From: Allobosea sp. LC85
GTDB lineage: Bacteria; Pseudomonadota; Alphaproteobacteria; Rhizobiales; Beijerinckiaceae
DNA length: 64,000 nucleotides
NCBI RefSeq assembly: GCF_000735605.1
Contig: NZ_JPKG01000004.1
Coordinates: 124,001 to 188,000, forward strand
Direction of reading: 5' to 3'
Shown here in pieces: positions 1 through 8,580 of the stretch. Numbering within the stretch: the stretch's first letter is position 1; the number at the start of each line of letters is the position of its first letter. The position numbers and the translations under genes are program-made. The notes under the pieces were generated by a model. That model saw only the letters and a list, made by a program, of their open reading frames with translations. It ran no database searches and had not been told where the DNA came from.

Positions 1-504
<504 letters not shown>

Positions 505-527
505 CCGCCACCCGAGAGCTTTGACCC

Positions 528-1877
528 ATGACCCGTGAACTTCACCTCAATCTCTTCATCAACGGTCGCGGCCATCACGAGGCGGCCTGGCGTCACGACG
601 GCTCGACGCGGCAAGCACTGACCGACGTCGCCTATTACCGCGATCTGGCGCTGGCGGCCGAGAAAGCCAGGCTCGATTCCGTCTTCTTCGCCGATCATGT
701 CGCGCTCGGCGACGAACTGGAGCATGCCGCGCGCGGCGAGCTCGAACCGCTGACGCTGCTCGGCGCGCTCTCTGCCCTGACCGAGCGCATCGGGCTGATC
801 GCGACGGCTTCGACGACCTATAGCGAGCCCTACAATCTCGCCCGCCAGCTTGCCTCGCTCGATCATCTCAGCGGCGGCCGCATCGGGTGGAACATCGTGA
901 CCTCCTGGGCGCCGGCGGCCGCGGGGAATTTCGGTCAGGAGCAGCAGGCCGGGATCGACCAGCGCTACGAGCGGGCCCATGAGTTCGTCGAGGTCGCTTC
1001 GAAACTCTGGGACAGCTGGGCGACGGACGCGATCCTGGATGATCGCGAGACCGGGCATTTCGCCCGGCGCGAGCGCATCCGCCGCGCCGATCACCGTGGC
1101 ACGCATTTCGGCGTCGCGGGTGCGCTGAACATCCCGCGCTCGCCGCAGGGGCGGCCCGTCTTCGTCCAGGCCGGCGCCTCGACCGATGGCCGCGCCTTCG
1201 CCGCCCGCTATGCCGAGGCGATCTTCACCGCGCATCTCACCAAGGAGAGCGCCATCGCCTTCTACTCCGACATCAAGTCGCAAGCCCGCGCGCTCGGACG
1301 CCGGGGCGACCAGGTTGTCATCCTGCCCGGCATCAGCGCGGCGATCGGCTCGACCGAGGCCGAGGCGAAGCGGGTCTGGGAGGAGCTGAACGAACTGTCC
1401 CATCCGACAGTCGGGCTGTCGCGCCTCTCGAACCGCTTCGGCGGTCACGACTTCTCGCATCTGAAGCTCGACCAGGTGCTGTCGGTCGCGGATTTTCCCG
1501 ATCCCGCGCAGGTCCAGGCGTCGCGCAGCCGGGCGCAGGCGATCACCGCCCTTGTCGGGCGCGAGCGGCCGACGCTGCGCGGCCTGCTGCACAGCCTCGC
1601 CGGAGCGCGCGGGCACTTCACCGCGACCGGTACGCCCGAGCAGATCGCGGATGTGATCGAGGACTGGTTCGCCTCGGGCGCGGCCGACGGTTTCAACGTC
1701 ATGCCGCCGATCCTGCCGAGCCAGTTCGCGCTCTTCACCAGCGAGGTCGTGCCATTGCTGCAGAAGCGGGGATTGTTCCGGACCGAGTATGGCGAGGGCA
1801 CGTTGCGCCAGCGTCTCGGTCTCGATCCGGTGCCGAGCCGCTTCGAGCTTCAGGCACCGCTGCAAAGATCCGCCTGA
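528..1877 (+). CDS. FMN-dependent monooxygenase, NtaA/SnaA/DszA/SoxA branch of the luciferase-like family
   Basis: A 449-residue protein of the bacterial luciferase-like (LLM) flavin monooxygenase family. It would use FMNH2 supplied by a separate reductase to oxygenate small organic compounds in the cytoplasm. Family marks seen are the N-terminal strand MTRELHLNLFINGRGHHEAAWRH, SVFFADHV near residue 52, the segment SGGRIGWNIVTSW near residue 118, and RSPQGRPVFVQAGAS near residue 205. The length is normal for the NtaA/DszA group. It follows an SsuB-like ATPase gene by 23 bp, which suggests use of an organosulfur or aminopolycarboxylate compound. The exact substrate cannot be read from the sequence. 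Confidence 0.88.
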   Translation: MTRELHLNLFINGRGHHEAAWRHDGSTRQALTDVAYYRDLALAAEKARLDSVFFADHVALGDELEHAARGELEPLTLLGALSALTERIGLIATASTTYSEPYNLARQLASLDHLSGGRIGWNIVTSWAPAAAGNFGQEQQAGIDQRYERAHEFVEVASKLWDSWATDAILDDRETGHFARRERIRRADHRGTHFGVAGALNIPRSPQGRPVFVQAGASTDGRAFAARYAEAIFTAHLTKESAIAFYSDIKSQARALGRRGDQVVILPGISAAIGSTEAEAKRVWEELNELSHPTVGLSRLSNRFGGHDFSHLKLDQVLSVADFPDPAQVQASRSRAQAITALVGRERPTLRGLLHSLAGARGHFTATGTPEQIADVIEDWFASGAADGFNVMPPILPSQFALFTSEVVPLLQKRGLFRTEYGEGTLRQRLGLDPVPSRFELQAPLQRSA

Positions 1878-2060
1878 TCGGCTGGCTCTGGGCGCTGCTT
1901 CCGTGGCGAGCGAAAGGAAGGGCGCACACGGCCGGTGACCTTCATCGCAACGCCAGCGGAACAAGCGCCGACTGGGTCGGCGAGAGCTGCCCGTCGGGCC
2001 GGGCCCTGGACTGCGATTCCAGGTCGCTCTAGCCCAAAAGCAGGAAGGCTAATCCTATCC

Positions 2061-2080
2061 ATTAATCTGACTAATAGTCA
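2061..2080. promoter_or_regulatory. AT-rich dyad upstream of the M20/amino-acid ABC operon
   Basis: The 283-bp gap 1878-2160 holds no convincing gene. Within it is an AT-rich stretch with a perfect TGAC-TAATA-GTCA dyad at 2068-2080, about 80 bp before the M20 hydrolase start. It is a plausible regulator site, perhaps for the LysR protein encoded at 6195-7160. That link is inference only. Confidence 0.3.
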
Positions 2081-2160
2081 TATCGCTTCGTGCTGTGACT
2101 GGCATTCATCCCTCGGACGAAATCGCAATGCCGCGGGCTTGCACCACCGCCGAGAAACGC

Positions 2161-3435
2161 ATGTCATCCAGCACCGAAAGCCTTAAGGCCGAACTCTGCC
2201 AGGTCATTGACGACCGGCGGGACGAATTCCTCGCTCTTCTCCAGGATTTCCTGCGCATCCGGAGCGTCAATCCGCCGGGCGACATGCGTGAGGCGGCCGA
2301 TTTCGTGCGCGGCATCCTCGACCGTTTCGCTCTTCCTCACCGCACGATCTCCTGCCGTGATGACATGCCCAACATCCTGGCGAGATGGGACGCCGATCGG
2401 CCCGGGCGCCATCTCGTCCTCAACGGCCACATGGATGTCTTTCCGGTGACCGACGATGCCTTGTGGGCGGCGGAGATCGTGGGGGACCGCATCGTCGCCC
2501 GCGGCGCATCCGACATGAAGACCGGAACGCTCGCCTCCGTCCTGACCTATTGCCTGCTTCACCCCTACCGGGATCGCCTGAACGGCGCCCTGACGCTGAC
2601 CGTCGTATCGGACGAGCAATCGGGCGGCCGCTACGGAACGAAGTTCCTGTTCGACGAGCATGCCGACGCGATCACCGGCGATTGCTGCCTGAATGGGGAG
2701 CCGAGCGGGCTCTCCAATGTCCGCTTCATGGAGAAGGGCACGCTGCGCTTCTCGCTATCGGCGAAGGGGCCGGGCGGCCATGGCGGCTATCCGCACCGGG
2801 CCAACAACCCGATCGAGCAGGTCACCAACGCCGTTCACGCGATCTACCAGCGCTACCACCGGCAGCTTGCAAGCCTGCCTCCCGAGATCGATGCGATCCT
2901 GACTTCTCCCGAAACTATCGCGGCAGCCGATGCCAATCTCGGGAAGGGGGCGGCCGATAACGCACGCCGCATCACCGTCAATGCCGGCATCATCGAGGGC
3001 GGCCAGAAGGCGACGCAGATTCCGATGCATTGCTCCGTTCATCTGGACATGCGCTTCCCGATCGGCCCGGATCGGGACCGGATCCGCGGCGAACTCGAGA
3101 CCCTCGCCTCCGAGTTCGGCTGCACGCTGCTCGTCAACGAGGACCACAGCTATCCCGCAAGCAGCACCGACCCGTTCGGCGAGATGGCCACGATCCTGCG
3201 CAACAACATGAAGGGCCTGCTCGGCCATGACGCGCCGCCCGTCTGCAGCCTGGGCGGAACCGACACGCGCTATTGGCGCTGGCGCGGCATCCCCGCGCTG
3301 ATCTGCGGGCCGTCCCCGATCAGCATGGGCACCGATGAGGAACATGTCACGCTGGATGAGGCCATTGCCGTCCTCAAGCTGCATGTGATGTGCGCGATCG
3401 ACTATCTCGGTCGCCCCACGAGCCCGGCCGTCTGA
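2161..3435 (+). CDS. M20-family metallohydrolase (ArgE/DapE/ACY1 type)
   Basis: A 424-residue zinc-dependent amidohydrolase or peptidase of family M20, likely removing an acyl or peptidyl group from an imported amino-acid derivative. The first metal-binding motif LNGHMDVFPV is near residue 85, followed by GASDMKTG near residue 116 and the GEPSG metal-site segment near residue 178. GGHGGYPH near residue 202 lies in the dimerisation domain. The start at 2161 was chosen over in-frame GTG and ATG codons at 2095 and 2128 because family homology begins after it and a GAG-type ribosome site precedes it. The ABC permease, ATPase and binding-protein genes follow, so the enzyme probably processes the transported compound. 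Its specificity is unknown. Confidence 0.85.
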   Translation: MSSSTESLKAELCQVIDDRRDEFLALLQDFLRIRSVNPPGDMREAADFVRGILDRFALPHRTISCRDDMPNILARWDADRPGRHLVLNGHMDVFPVTDDALWAAEIVGDRIVARGASDMKTGTLASVLTYCLLHPYRDRLNGALTLTVVSDEQSGGRYGTKFLFDEHADAITGDCCLNGEPSGLSNVRFMEKGTLRFSLSAKGPGGHGGYPHRANNPIEQVTNAVHAIYQRYHRQLASLPPEIDAILTSPETIAAADANLGKGAADNARRITVNAGIIEGGQKATQIPMHCSVHLDMRFPIGPDRDRIRGELETLASEFGCTLLVNEDHSYPASSTDPFGEMATILRNNMKGLLGHDAPPVCSLGGTDTRYWRWRGIPALICGPSPISMGTDEEHVTLDEAIAVLKLHVMCAIDYLGRPTSPAV

Positions 3436-3544
3436 GCCGGCCTGCGTGCCCTGGCGATCCAGGGCCGCCAACACTCAATGGGGATCAGTGAATGAGACGC
3501 ATCGCATGCGTGTTGCTGGCCGGCTGTTGCGATCGGAGCCCGCC

Positions 3545-4429
3545 ATGACTTCGACCGTAACGACAATGGCTGCTTCAGTGCCCGGCGGCTTGCCTGCCGA
3601 TGAATACCGCATTGCCCATTACACGATCATGCCGCAGCGGCACTACGGGCGCTTCCTTGCCGCAGCGGCGATCCTCGCCATTCTCGCCGCGATCACGCGG
3701 GCCTTCGCGCTTGGCGACATCGAGTGGCGCTATGTCGGGCAGTTCCTGACGGCTCCCGCCATCATGCACGGGCTTGCCAACACCATCCTGCTCGCCATCT
3801 GCGCGATGGTCCTGGGCATCGTGCTCGGGGTCGTGTTCGCCGTCATGCGGCTGTCCAGCAACCCGGTGCTGCGTATCGTCGCTATTGGCTATGTCTGGCT
3901 CTTTCGGGCGGCCCCTGCGCTGCTCCAGTTGCTGATCTGGTTCAACCTGGCGCTGATCTTCCCGCGCATCGCCTTTCCCGGACTGTTCGATGTCCGGACG
4001 GTGGATGTCATGACCCCGTTCGTGGCCGGTCTGCTCGGGCTCGGCATTCAGCAGGGCGCCTATACCTCAGAGGTCGTTCGTGCCGGCCTCCAGTCAGTCG
4101 ACCAGGGACAATATGAGGCCGCCCAGGCCATCGGCATGACGCGCATGCGGATGCTGCGCAGAATCGTCATGCCGCAGGCCATGCGCGTCATCGTTCCGCC
4201 GGTCGGCAATGAATTCATCGGCATGATCAAGCTCACATCGCTGGCGAGCGTGATCCAGTATTCCGAAATGCTTCACGCGGCGCAGACGATTTACTACGCC
4301 AATTCCCGTGTCCTTGAACTCTTGTTCGTGGCCAGCATCTGGTATCTCGCCATCGTCAGCCTGCTGAGCTTCGGCCAGAGCTTCGTCGAGCGGTATTTTG
4401 GCCGCGGCGACAGGGGAGGCCGGCGATGA
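3545..4429 (+). CDS. Amino-acid ABC transporter permease (HisM/GlnP family)
   Basis: A 294-residue inner-membrane permease of the polar amino-acid uptake family. Hydrophobic segments begin near residue 40, and the conserved cytoplasmic EAA-type loop EAAQAIGMTRMRMLRRIVMP lies near residue 195. The ATG at 3545 is preceded by GGAG at 6 bp, so the in-frame upstream extension to 3446 was rejected. The gene overlaps the ATPase gene by 4 bp (ATGA), showing translational coupling. It has a longer N-terminal cytoplasmic part than the minimal family members, and no second permease gene is present, so it probably works as a homodimer. Confidence 0.9.
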   Translation: MTSTVTTMAASVPGGLPADEYRIAHYTIMPQRHYGRFLAAAAILAILAAITRAFALGDIEWRYVGQFLTAPAIMHGLANTILLAICAMVLGIVLGVVFAVMRLSSNPVLRIVAIGYVWLFRAAPALLQLLIWFNLALIFPRIAFPGLFDVRTVDVMTPFVAGLLGLGIQQGAYTSEVVRAGLQSVDQGQYEAAQAIGMTRMRMLRRIVMPQAMRVIVPPVGNEFIGMIKLTSLASVIQYSEMLHAAQTIYYANSRVLELLFVASIWYLAIVSLLSFGQSFVERYFGRGDRGGRR

Positions 4430-5205
4430 CCAGCCACCACGCGGCGGCGCTGGTGCGGGCCATCGATATCCGCAAGACCTTCGGGGACTTCGAAGCGCTG
4501 AAGAGCATCACGCTCGATGTCGAGCGCGGGGAGGTCGTCTGCGTCATCGGCCCATCGGGCTCGGGAAAGAGCACGTTCCTGCGCTGCATCAACCAGCTCG
4601 AGCAGATCGACGGCGGAGCGATCTGGGTCAATTCAGAACTCGTCGGATACAGGCGGGAGGGGCAGAGGCTCTATCACCTCAAGGATCGCGAGATCGCCCG
4701 GCAGCGTCGTTCGATCGGCATGGTGTTCCAGCGCTTCAATCTCTTCCCCCATTTCACGGCGCTGGAAAACATTGTCGAAGGGCCGGTGCAGGTGCTGGGC
4801 GAGGAGCCTGGCCAGGCGCGCGAGCGCGCCAGGGCGCTGCTCGCCCAGGTCGGCCTGGCCGACAGGGAAAACGCCTATCCGAGCCAGCTTTCGGGTGGCC
4901 AGCAGCAACGGGTGGCGATCGCGCGCGGCCTGGCCATGAGGCCGGACCTGATGCTGTTTGACGAACCGACCTCCGCGCTCGATCCCGAACTCGTCGGCGA
5001 CGTGCTGCAGGTCATGCGGGATCTCGCCAGGAGCGGCATGACGATGATCGTCGTCACCCATGAGCTGGCCTTCGCCCGCGAAGTCGCAGACCGCGTCGTC
5101 TTCATGGACAGGGGCGAGATCGTCGAAGTGGACCGGCCGGATGCGTTGCTGTCCACGCCGAAGCACAGGCGCACCCAGGAATTCATCTCGGCCGTACGCG
5201 CCTAG
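4426..5205 (+). CDS. Amino-acid ABC transporter ATP-binding protein (GlnQ/HisP family)
   Basis: A 259-residue ATPase that energises the adjacent permease. Walker A GPSGSGKST is near residue 42, the Q-loop is VFQRFNLFPH, the signature LSGGQQQRVAIARGLAM is near residue 158, Walker B is LMLFDEPTSALDPE, and the H-loop is VTHELAFARE. An insert of about 15 residues (YRREGQRLYHLKDRE, near residue 77) precedes the Q-loop; it is common in some proteobacterial members. The stop codon TAG abuts a palindromic mosaic repeat, which separates this gene from the binding-protein gene of the same operon. Confidence 0.92.
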   Translation: MTSHHAAALVRAIDIRKTFGDFEALKSITLDVERGEVVCVIGPSGSGKSTFLRCINQLEQIDGGAIWVNSELVGYRREGQRLYHLKDREIARQRRSIGMVFQRFNLFPHFTALENIVEGPVQVLGEEPGQARERARALLAQVGLADRENAYPSQLSGGQQQRVAIARGLAMRPDLMLFDEPTSALDPELVGDVLQVMRDLARSGMTMIVVTHELAFAREVADRVVFMDRGEIVEVDRPDALLSTPKHRRTQEFISAVRA

Positions 5206-5307
5206 AGCATCGGATCGAAAGGTGGAATCCGGTTCTCGAAAAAATCCGATGCTCAAACAAAGAGATAGATCGCCCGTCCTGCGTCCGAACGGACGCACGG
5301 CGATCTA
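5206..5307. repeat. Two-module palindromic intergenic element, family A copy 1
   Basis: The first module (5206-5253) is an imperfect inverted repeat bounded by AGCATCGG and CCGATGCT. The second (5268-5305) is a GATCGCC...GGCGATC hairpin built on GCGTCCG/CGGACGC. An AAACAAAGAG-type linker joins them. Related copies lie at 40192-40294 and 40691-40787. The size and two-palindrome layout resemble rhizobial RIME elements. It lies between the ATPase and binding-protein genes of one operon, so it could form an mRNA hairpin that changes their relative expression. Confidence 0.85.
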
Positions 5308-5347
5308 GCGCCGGGCCATCGCTTTCAAAACAGAAGAGGAGTGGGAC

Positions 5348-6178
5348 ATGAAGATCCAAGCATGGGCTGTCGCGGCTTTCCTTGCCGGCTTATCCTGCGC
5401 TCACGCGCAGACCGTGCCGGACAAGTTCAGATCGGCCGGGAAAATCGTGATCGGCACGGTGGCGAACTATCCTCCCGTCACCTTCAAAGACCCCGCCACC
5501 AACACGCTGAGCGGCTACGACATCGATGTCGGGAACGCGATCGGCGAACGGCTCGGCGTCAAGGTGGAGTGGCAGGAAACCAGTTTCGAGCAGATGATCA
5601 GTGCGGTCACGACCGAGCGGATCGACCTCATCCTGGCCGGAATGAACGATCTGCCCGAGCGGCGCGAACTCATCGACTTCGTCGATTACATGCAATCGGG
5701 CGTCCAGTATTTCGTTCAGCAGAAGCGAGCCGACGAATTCAAATCCGCAGCCGACCTCTGCGGGAAGATCGTTGGAGCGAGCCGGCGGACCAATTTCCCG
5801 AAGGAGATCGAGAGCTGGAGCCAGGAAAACTGCGTCAAGGCCGGCAAGCCGGCGATCAAGGTCCTGGGCACGGAAGGGTCGGCCGATGCGCGGGCTCAAC
5901 TTCGCCAGGGCCGCATCGACGCCGGCGCGCAGGGGAATGAAACCCTGCCTTACCTGATGTCTCTCGAGGCCAATACATACAAGCTCCTGGGAGAGCCCTA
6001 TGCGATGACCTATCAGGGCATCGGGGTGTCGAAGAAAAATCCCGGGCTGCGAGACGCGGTGGCTGCCGCACTGCAAGCGATGATCGCAGATGGGAGCTAC
6101 CAGAAGATCGTCGACAAATATGGCGTCCAGCCGAGCACGGTCAAACGCATCGCGATCAACGGCAAGCCGCTGGACTGA
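5348..6178 (+). CDS. Amino-acid ABC transporter substrate-binding protein (family 3, PBP2 fold)
   Basis: A 276-residue periplasmic binding protein. A signal peptide (residues 1-20, cleavage after SCAHA) is followed by the type 3 solute-binding domain, with the family segment LSGYDIDVGNAIGERLGVKV near residue 58 and SFEQMISAVTTERIDLILAG near residue 79. A GAGGAG ribosome site precedes the ATG. It delivers ligand to the permease encoded at 3545-4429. With the M20 hydrolase gene upstream, the ligand may be an N-substituted amino acid or a dipeptide-like compound. Confidence 0.9.
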   Translation: MKIQAWAVAAFLAGLSCAHAQTVPDKFRSAGKIVIGTVANYPPVTFKDPATNTLSGYDIDVGNAIGERLGVKVEWQETSFEQMISAVTTERIDLILAGMNDLPERRELIDFVDYMQSGVQYFVQQKRADEFKSAADLCGKIVGASRRTNFPKEIESWSQENCVKAGKPAIKVLGTEGSADARAQLRQGRIDAGAQGNETLPYLMSLEANTYKLLGEPYAMTYQGIGVSKKNPGLRDAVAAALQAMIADGSYQKIVDKYGVQPSTVKRIAINGKPLD

Positions 6179-6194
6179 TCCGGCAAGCGGGAGG

Positions 6195-7160
6195 TCAACC
6201 TCCCTCCTGCTCGAACAGGTGGAACTGATCCCCCATCCACGGCGCCATGTCGTGGAGAAGGGGCATGGCCTGGGTCCGCAGGAGTTTGCAGAGAAGCTGG
6301 GCAACCTCCTGCGGGATCGTTCCCAGCTCGGACTTCCGGGCATAGAGATCGACGCGCCGCCGCAGTTTCATGGCGGGCAGGGCGACGAGCCGCGTTCCGC
6401 GCAAGCGCTCCTGTGTCTGCAGTGCGATCAGCGGCGTCGTGATCGTCCAGCCCAATCCAGCGGACACCATCGTCGCGATCGTATCTGCGGTGTCGCTTTC
6501 AAATTCGCGGGGGAAGTCGAGCCTGCGCTGGCGGATCGCCTGCTCGATCTGCCGGCCGGCGCTGGTCCGCTGGGTATGACGGATGAAGCTGAGGCCCTGG
6601 AGATCCGCCAGGCTCTCGACCGGCTTGTCCCAGGCTTCCGGCAGCAGCAGGGCAAAGGGCTCGATCAGCAGGGGAATGGTGAGCGCGACATCGGTTTCCC
6701 GCAGCAGGTCGACGCCGATCAGGATGTCGATCTCCCGGCTCCGGAACTGCTGCTCGCTGAGCCCGCGCAGATTTGCAAAGAGCGAGCACCGTTTGAAGGA
6801 GCGTCCAAGCTCGCGCACGAATTGCGGACCAACAACCGTGGTCAGCGAAGCGACCATCGAAATCCTCAGCGTCGGTGTCGCATTGCGGCTCATGCGACGC
6901 AGATTGATATCGAGCTCGGCGGCCTCGGTGAGCAGGGCTTCCGCGCGCTCCAGCAGCATTCTGCCTGCCGTGGTGATCTGAACCGGACGAATACTGCGGT
7001 CGATCAGCGGAACCTCAAACTCCTTCTCCAATGACGCTATGGCCTGGGACACGGCTGATTGGGTGAGGCCGAGCATGCGTCCGGCTTCCGTGAGGGTTCC
7101 GGCGGAAACAGCGGCCCGGAAAATCTCCAGCTGACGCAGGTCAAAGCCAAGTTTGCGCAC
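6195..7160 (-). CDS. LysR-family transcriptional regulator
   Basis: A 321-residue LysR regulator with an N-terminal winged helix-turn-helix (LRQLEIFRAAVSAGTLTEAG and LTQSAVSQAIASLEKEF) and a C-terminal effector domain. The GTG start at 7160 has AGGGAA 9 bp upstream and places the HTH at the usual distance from the N terminus, so the ATG at 7253 was not used. The gene is convergent with the ABC operon, with only 16 bp between the stop codons and no clear terminator hairpin. It probably controls that operon, but no binding site was proven. Confidence 0.88.
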   Translation of the reverse strand: MRKLGFDLRQLEIFRAAVSAGTLTEAGRMLGLTQSAVSQAIASLEKEFEVPLIDRSIRPVQITTAGRMLLERAEALLTEAAELDINLRRMSRNATPTLRISMVASLTTVVGPQFVRELGRSFKRCSLFANLRGLSEQQFRSREIDILIGVDLLRETDVALTIPLLIEPFALLLPEAWDKPVESLADLQGLSFIRHTQRTSAGRQIEQAIRQRRLDFPREFESDTADTIATMVSAGLGWTITTPLIALQTQERLRGTRLVALPAMKLRRRVDLYARKSELGTIPQEVAQLLCKLLRTQAMPLLHDMAPWMGDQFHLFEQEGG

Positions 7161-7210
7161 GCCAGTTCCCTGTTCGATCGACTTGCGGGGGTGTCCCGCT
7201 CCCTGCGTGC

Positions 7211-7343
7211 CTAGAACATGCTGCGAAAAAGTGGCAACGGTTTTTCGCATCAAGCATGCTCTAAACTATTAGAGTCGATCACGTTTTCTGCGTTTGGACG
7301 ATTTCGTCCAAACGCAGCGTGATCTCCAAACGCAGCGTGATCT
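7211..7343. repeat. Two-module palindromic intergenic element, family C
   Basis: The module at 7211-7263 is an imperfect palindrome with ends CTAGAACATGCT and AGCATGCTCTAA. The module at 7277-7324 folds into a GATCACG...CGTGATC hairpin with GCGTTTGGACG/CGTCCAAACGC arms. An 18-bp unit (CCAAACGCAGCGTGATCT) is then repeated exactly in tandem at 7308-7325 and 7326-7343. Its inner core shares the CGAAAA..CCG....CCACTTTT.CG pattern with families A and B elsewhere in the window. Confidence 0.75.
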
Positions 7344-7433
7344 AATGAAGGGGCATGAAAGCGGAAGTCGAGAGGCAGGCGCATCGCGCGATTGGCCCCG
7401 TCGGGTGGCCGGCCGCGCGGCTCCGGCCATGCG

Positions 7434-8150
7434 TCACAGCAGCGTGATTGTGCCGCTCGACAGCTCGTATTGCGCCCCGACCACCTTGACCTTCCTGCTC
7501 GCGACGAACTCCGCGAGGATCGGCTTGGCGGTCTCGAGGCGGCGTTTGCCGCGGCGGACATTCTCCGCGATCGCCGCGGCGAGGAGGTCGTCGGGCTTGC
7601 CCGCCTTGGCAGCCTCAACGGCGGGTCTGATCTCGCGCACCATCTGCTGGAGATGGCCGGGCAGGGTTGCCTTGTCCCGCACGACCTTGATCGCGGCGTC
7701 GATCGCGCCGCAGCCCGAATGTCCCAGGACCATGACGAGCGGCGTGTTGAGGTATTTCACGGCGTATTCGAGGCTGGCGAGGCCATCGTCATTGACGAAA
7801 TTGCCGGCGAGGCGGACCACGAAGAGGTCGCCGGGCCCCTGATCGAAGGCGAGTTCCGGCGAGACGCGTGAATCGGCGCAGCTCAGGATCGCGGCGATCG
7901 GATGCTGGGCGCTGGCGCGGGCGGCGCGGCCGGCCGAATAGTCCTGGTTGGTCGGAGCATTGGCGGCATAGCGCGCATTGCCCTCCATCAGCCGCTTCAG
8001 CGCCTCATCCGGCGAGATCGCATTCTGCGGGGGCGTGGCCTGGGCGAAGGCCGGCCGGGGCAGGGCGGCGGCGCCGGCGAAGGCCGCCATGCCGGCAAAC
8101 AGGCCACGGCGGGACAGGCCGGATGGGGGCGAACAGCAGAGATCACACAT
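7434..8150 (-). CDS. Beta-class carbonic anhydrase with Tat signal peptide
   Basis: A 238-residue zinc enzyme interconverting CO2 and bicarbonate. Zinc-ligand motifs are present: AILSCADSR near residue 91 and VLGHSGCGA near residue 147. The N terminus carries a twin-arginine signal (SRRGLFAG, hydrophobic stretch, PRPAFA cleavage site), so the enzyme should be exported folded to the periplasm. The start at 8150 was chosen because GGAG lies 7 bp upstream; in-frame codons at 8162 and 8177 are alternatives. A cysteine-rich leader (MCDLCCSPP) before the Tat motif is unusual. The gene stands alone. Confidence 0.88.
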   Translation of the reverse strand: MCDLCCSPPSGLSRRGLFAGMAAFAGAAALPRPAFAQATPPQNAISPDEALKRLMEGNARYAANAPTNQDYSAGRAARASAQHPIAAILSCADSRVSPELAFDQGPGDLFVVRLAGNFVNDDGLASLEYAVKYLNTPLVMVLGHSGCGAIDAAIKVVRDKATLPGHLQQMVREIRPAVEAAKAGKPDDLLAAAIAENVRRGKRRLETAKPILAEFVASRKVKVVGAQYELSSGTITLL

Positions 8151-8580
8151 GAATGACTCCATCAGATCGGCCTGCATGCTGAGCAGCCCGGGCGCCAGAA
8201 GCGGCGATTCACCACCCTTGCCGCAAGGCTCGCAGACGCAGCCCGCGCCGTATTACTGCTACAGGACGGGGCTGCTGCGAAGCCCGGGTTTTGCAGAGAT
8301 TGAAGCTCCGCTGGAGGATTACCTAGAGGCCCGGGATCGCCAATCGGCGAGGTTCTGGTGCCCGGCGCGATCGCGCTGCGCGGTACCCGCATATCTGGCT
8401 TGTGTCGGAAGCGGACCTTAAGCGCCACCTTCGTCGATTGCCTTAAGCCGGGCTTAATTCTGTAGCTCTTACCACGAGCCTTGAATCTAAAGCATCGTCA
8501 CGGTTTAGATTCAATAAAAGAAGGCTGGATCCGGTCAGTATAGTGGCTGGTATCTTGTCAGTTGAATCCGAGGGTAAGTC
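8151..8580. other. 430-bp non-coding gap with one strong dyad
   Basis: No convincing gene was found. A perfect 11-bp inverted repeat, TTGAATCTAAA / TTTAGATTCAA with a 12-nt spacer, sits at 8481-8514, about 70 bp before the binding-protein start. It could be an operator or an mRNA hairpin. The rest shows nothing recognisable. Confidence 0.5.
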
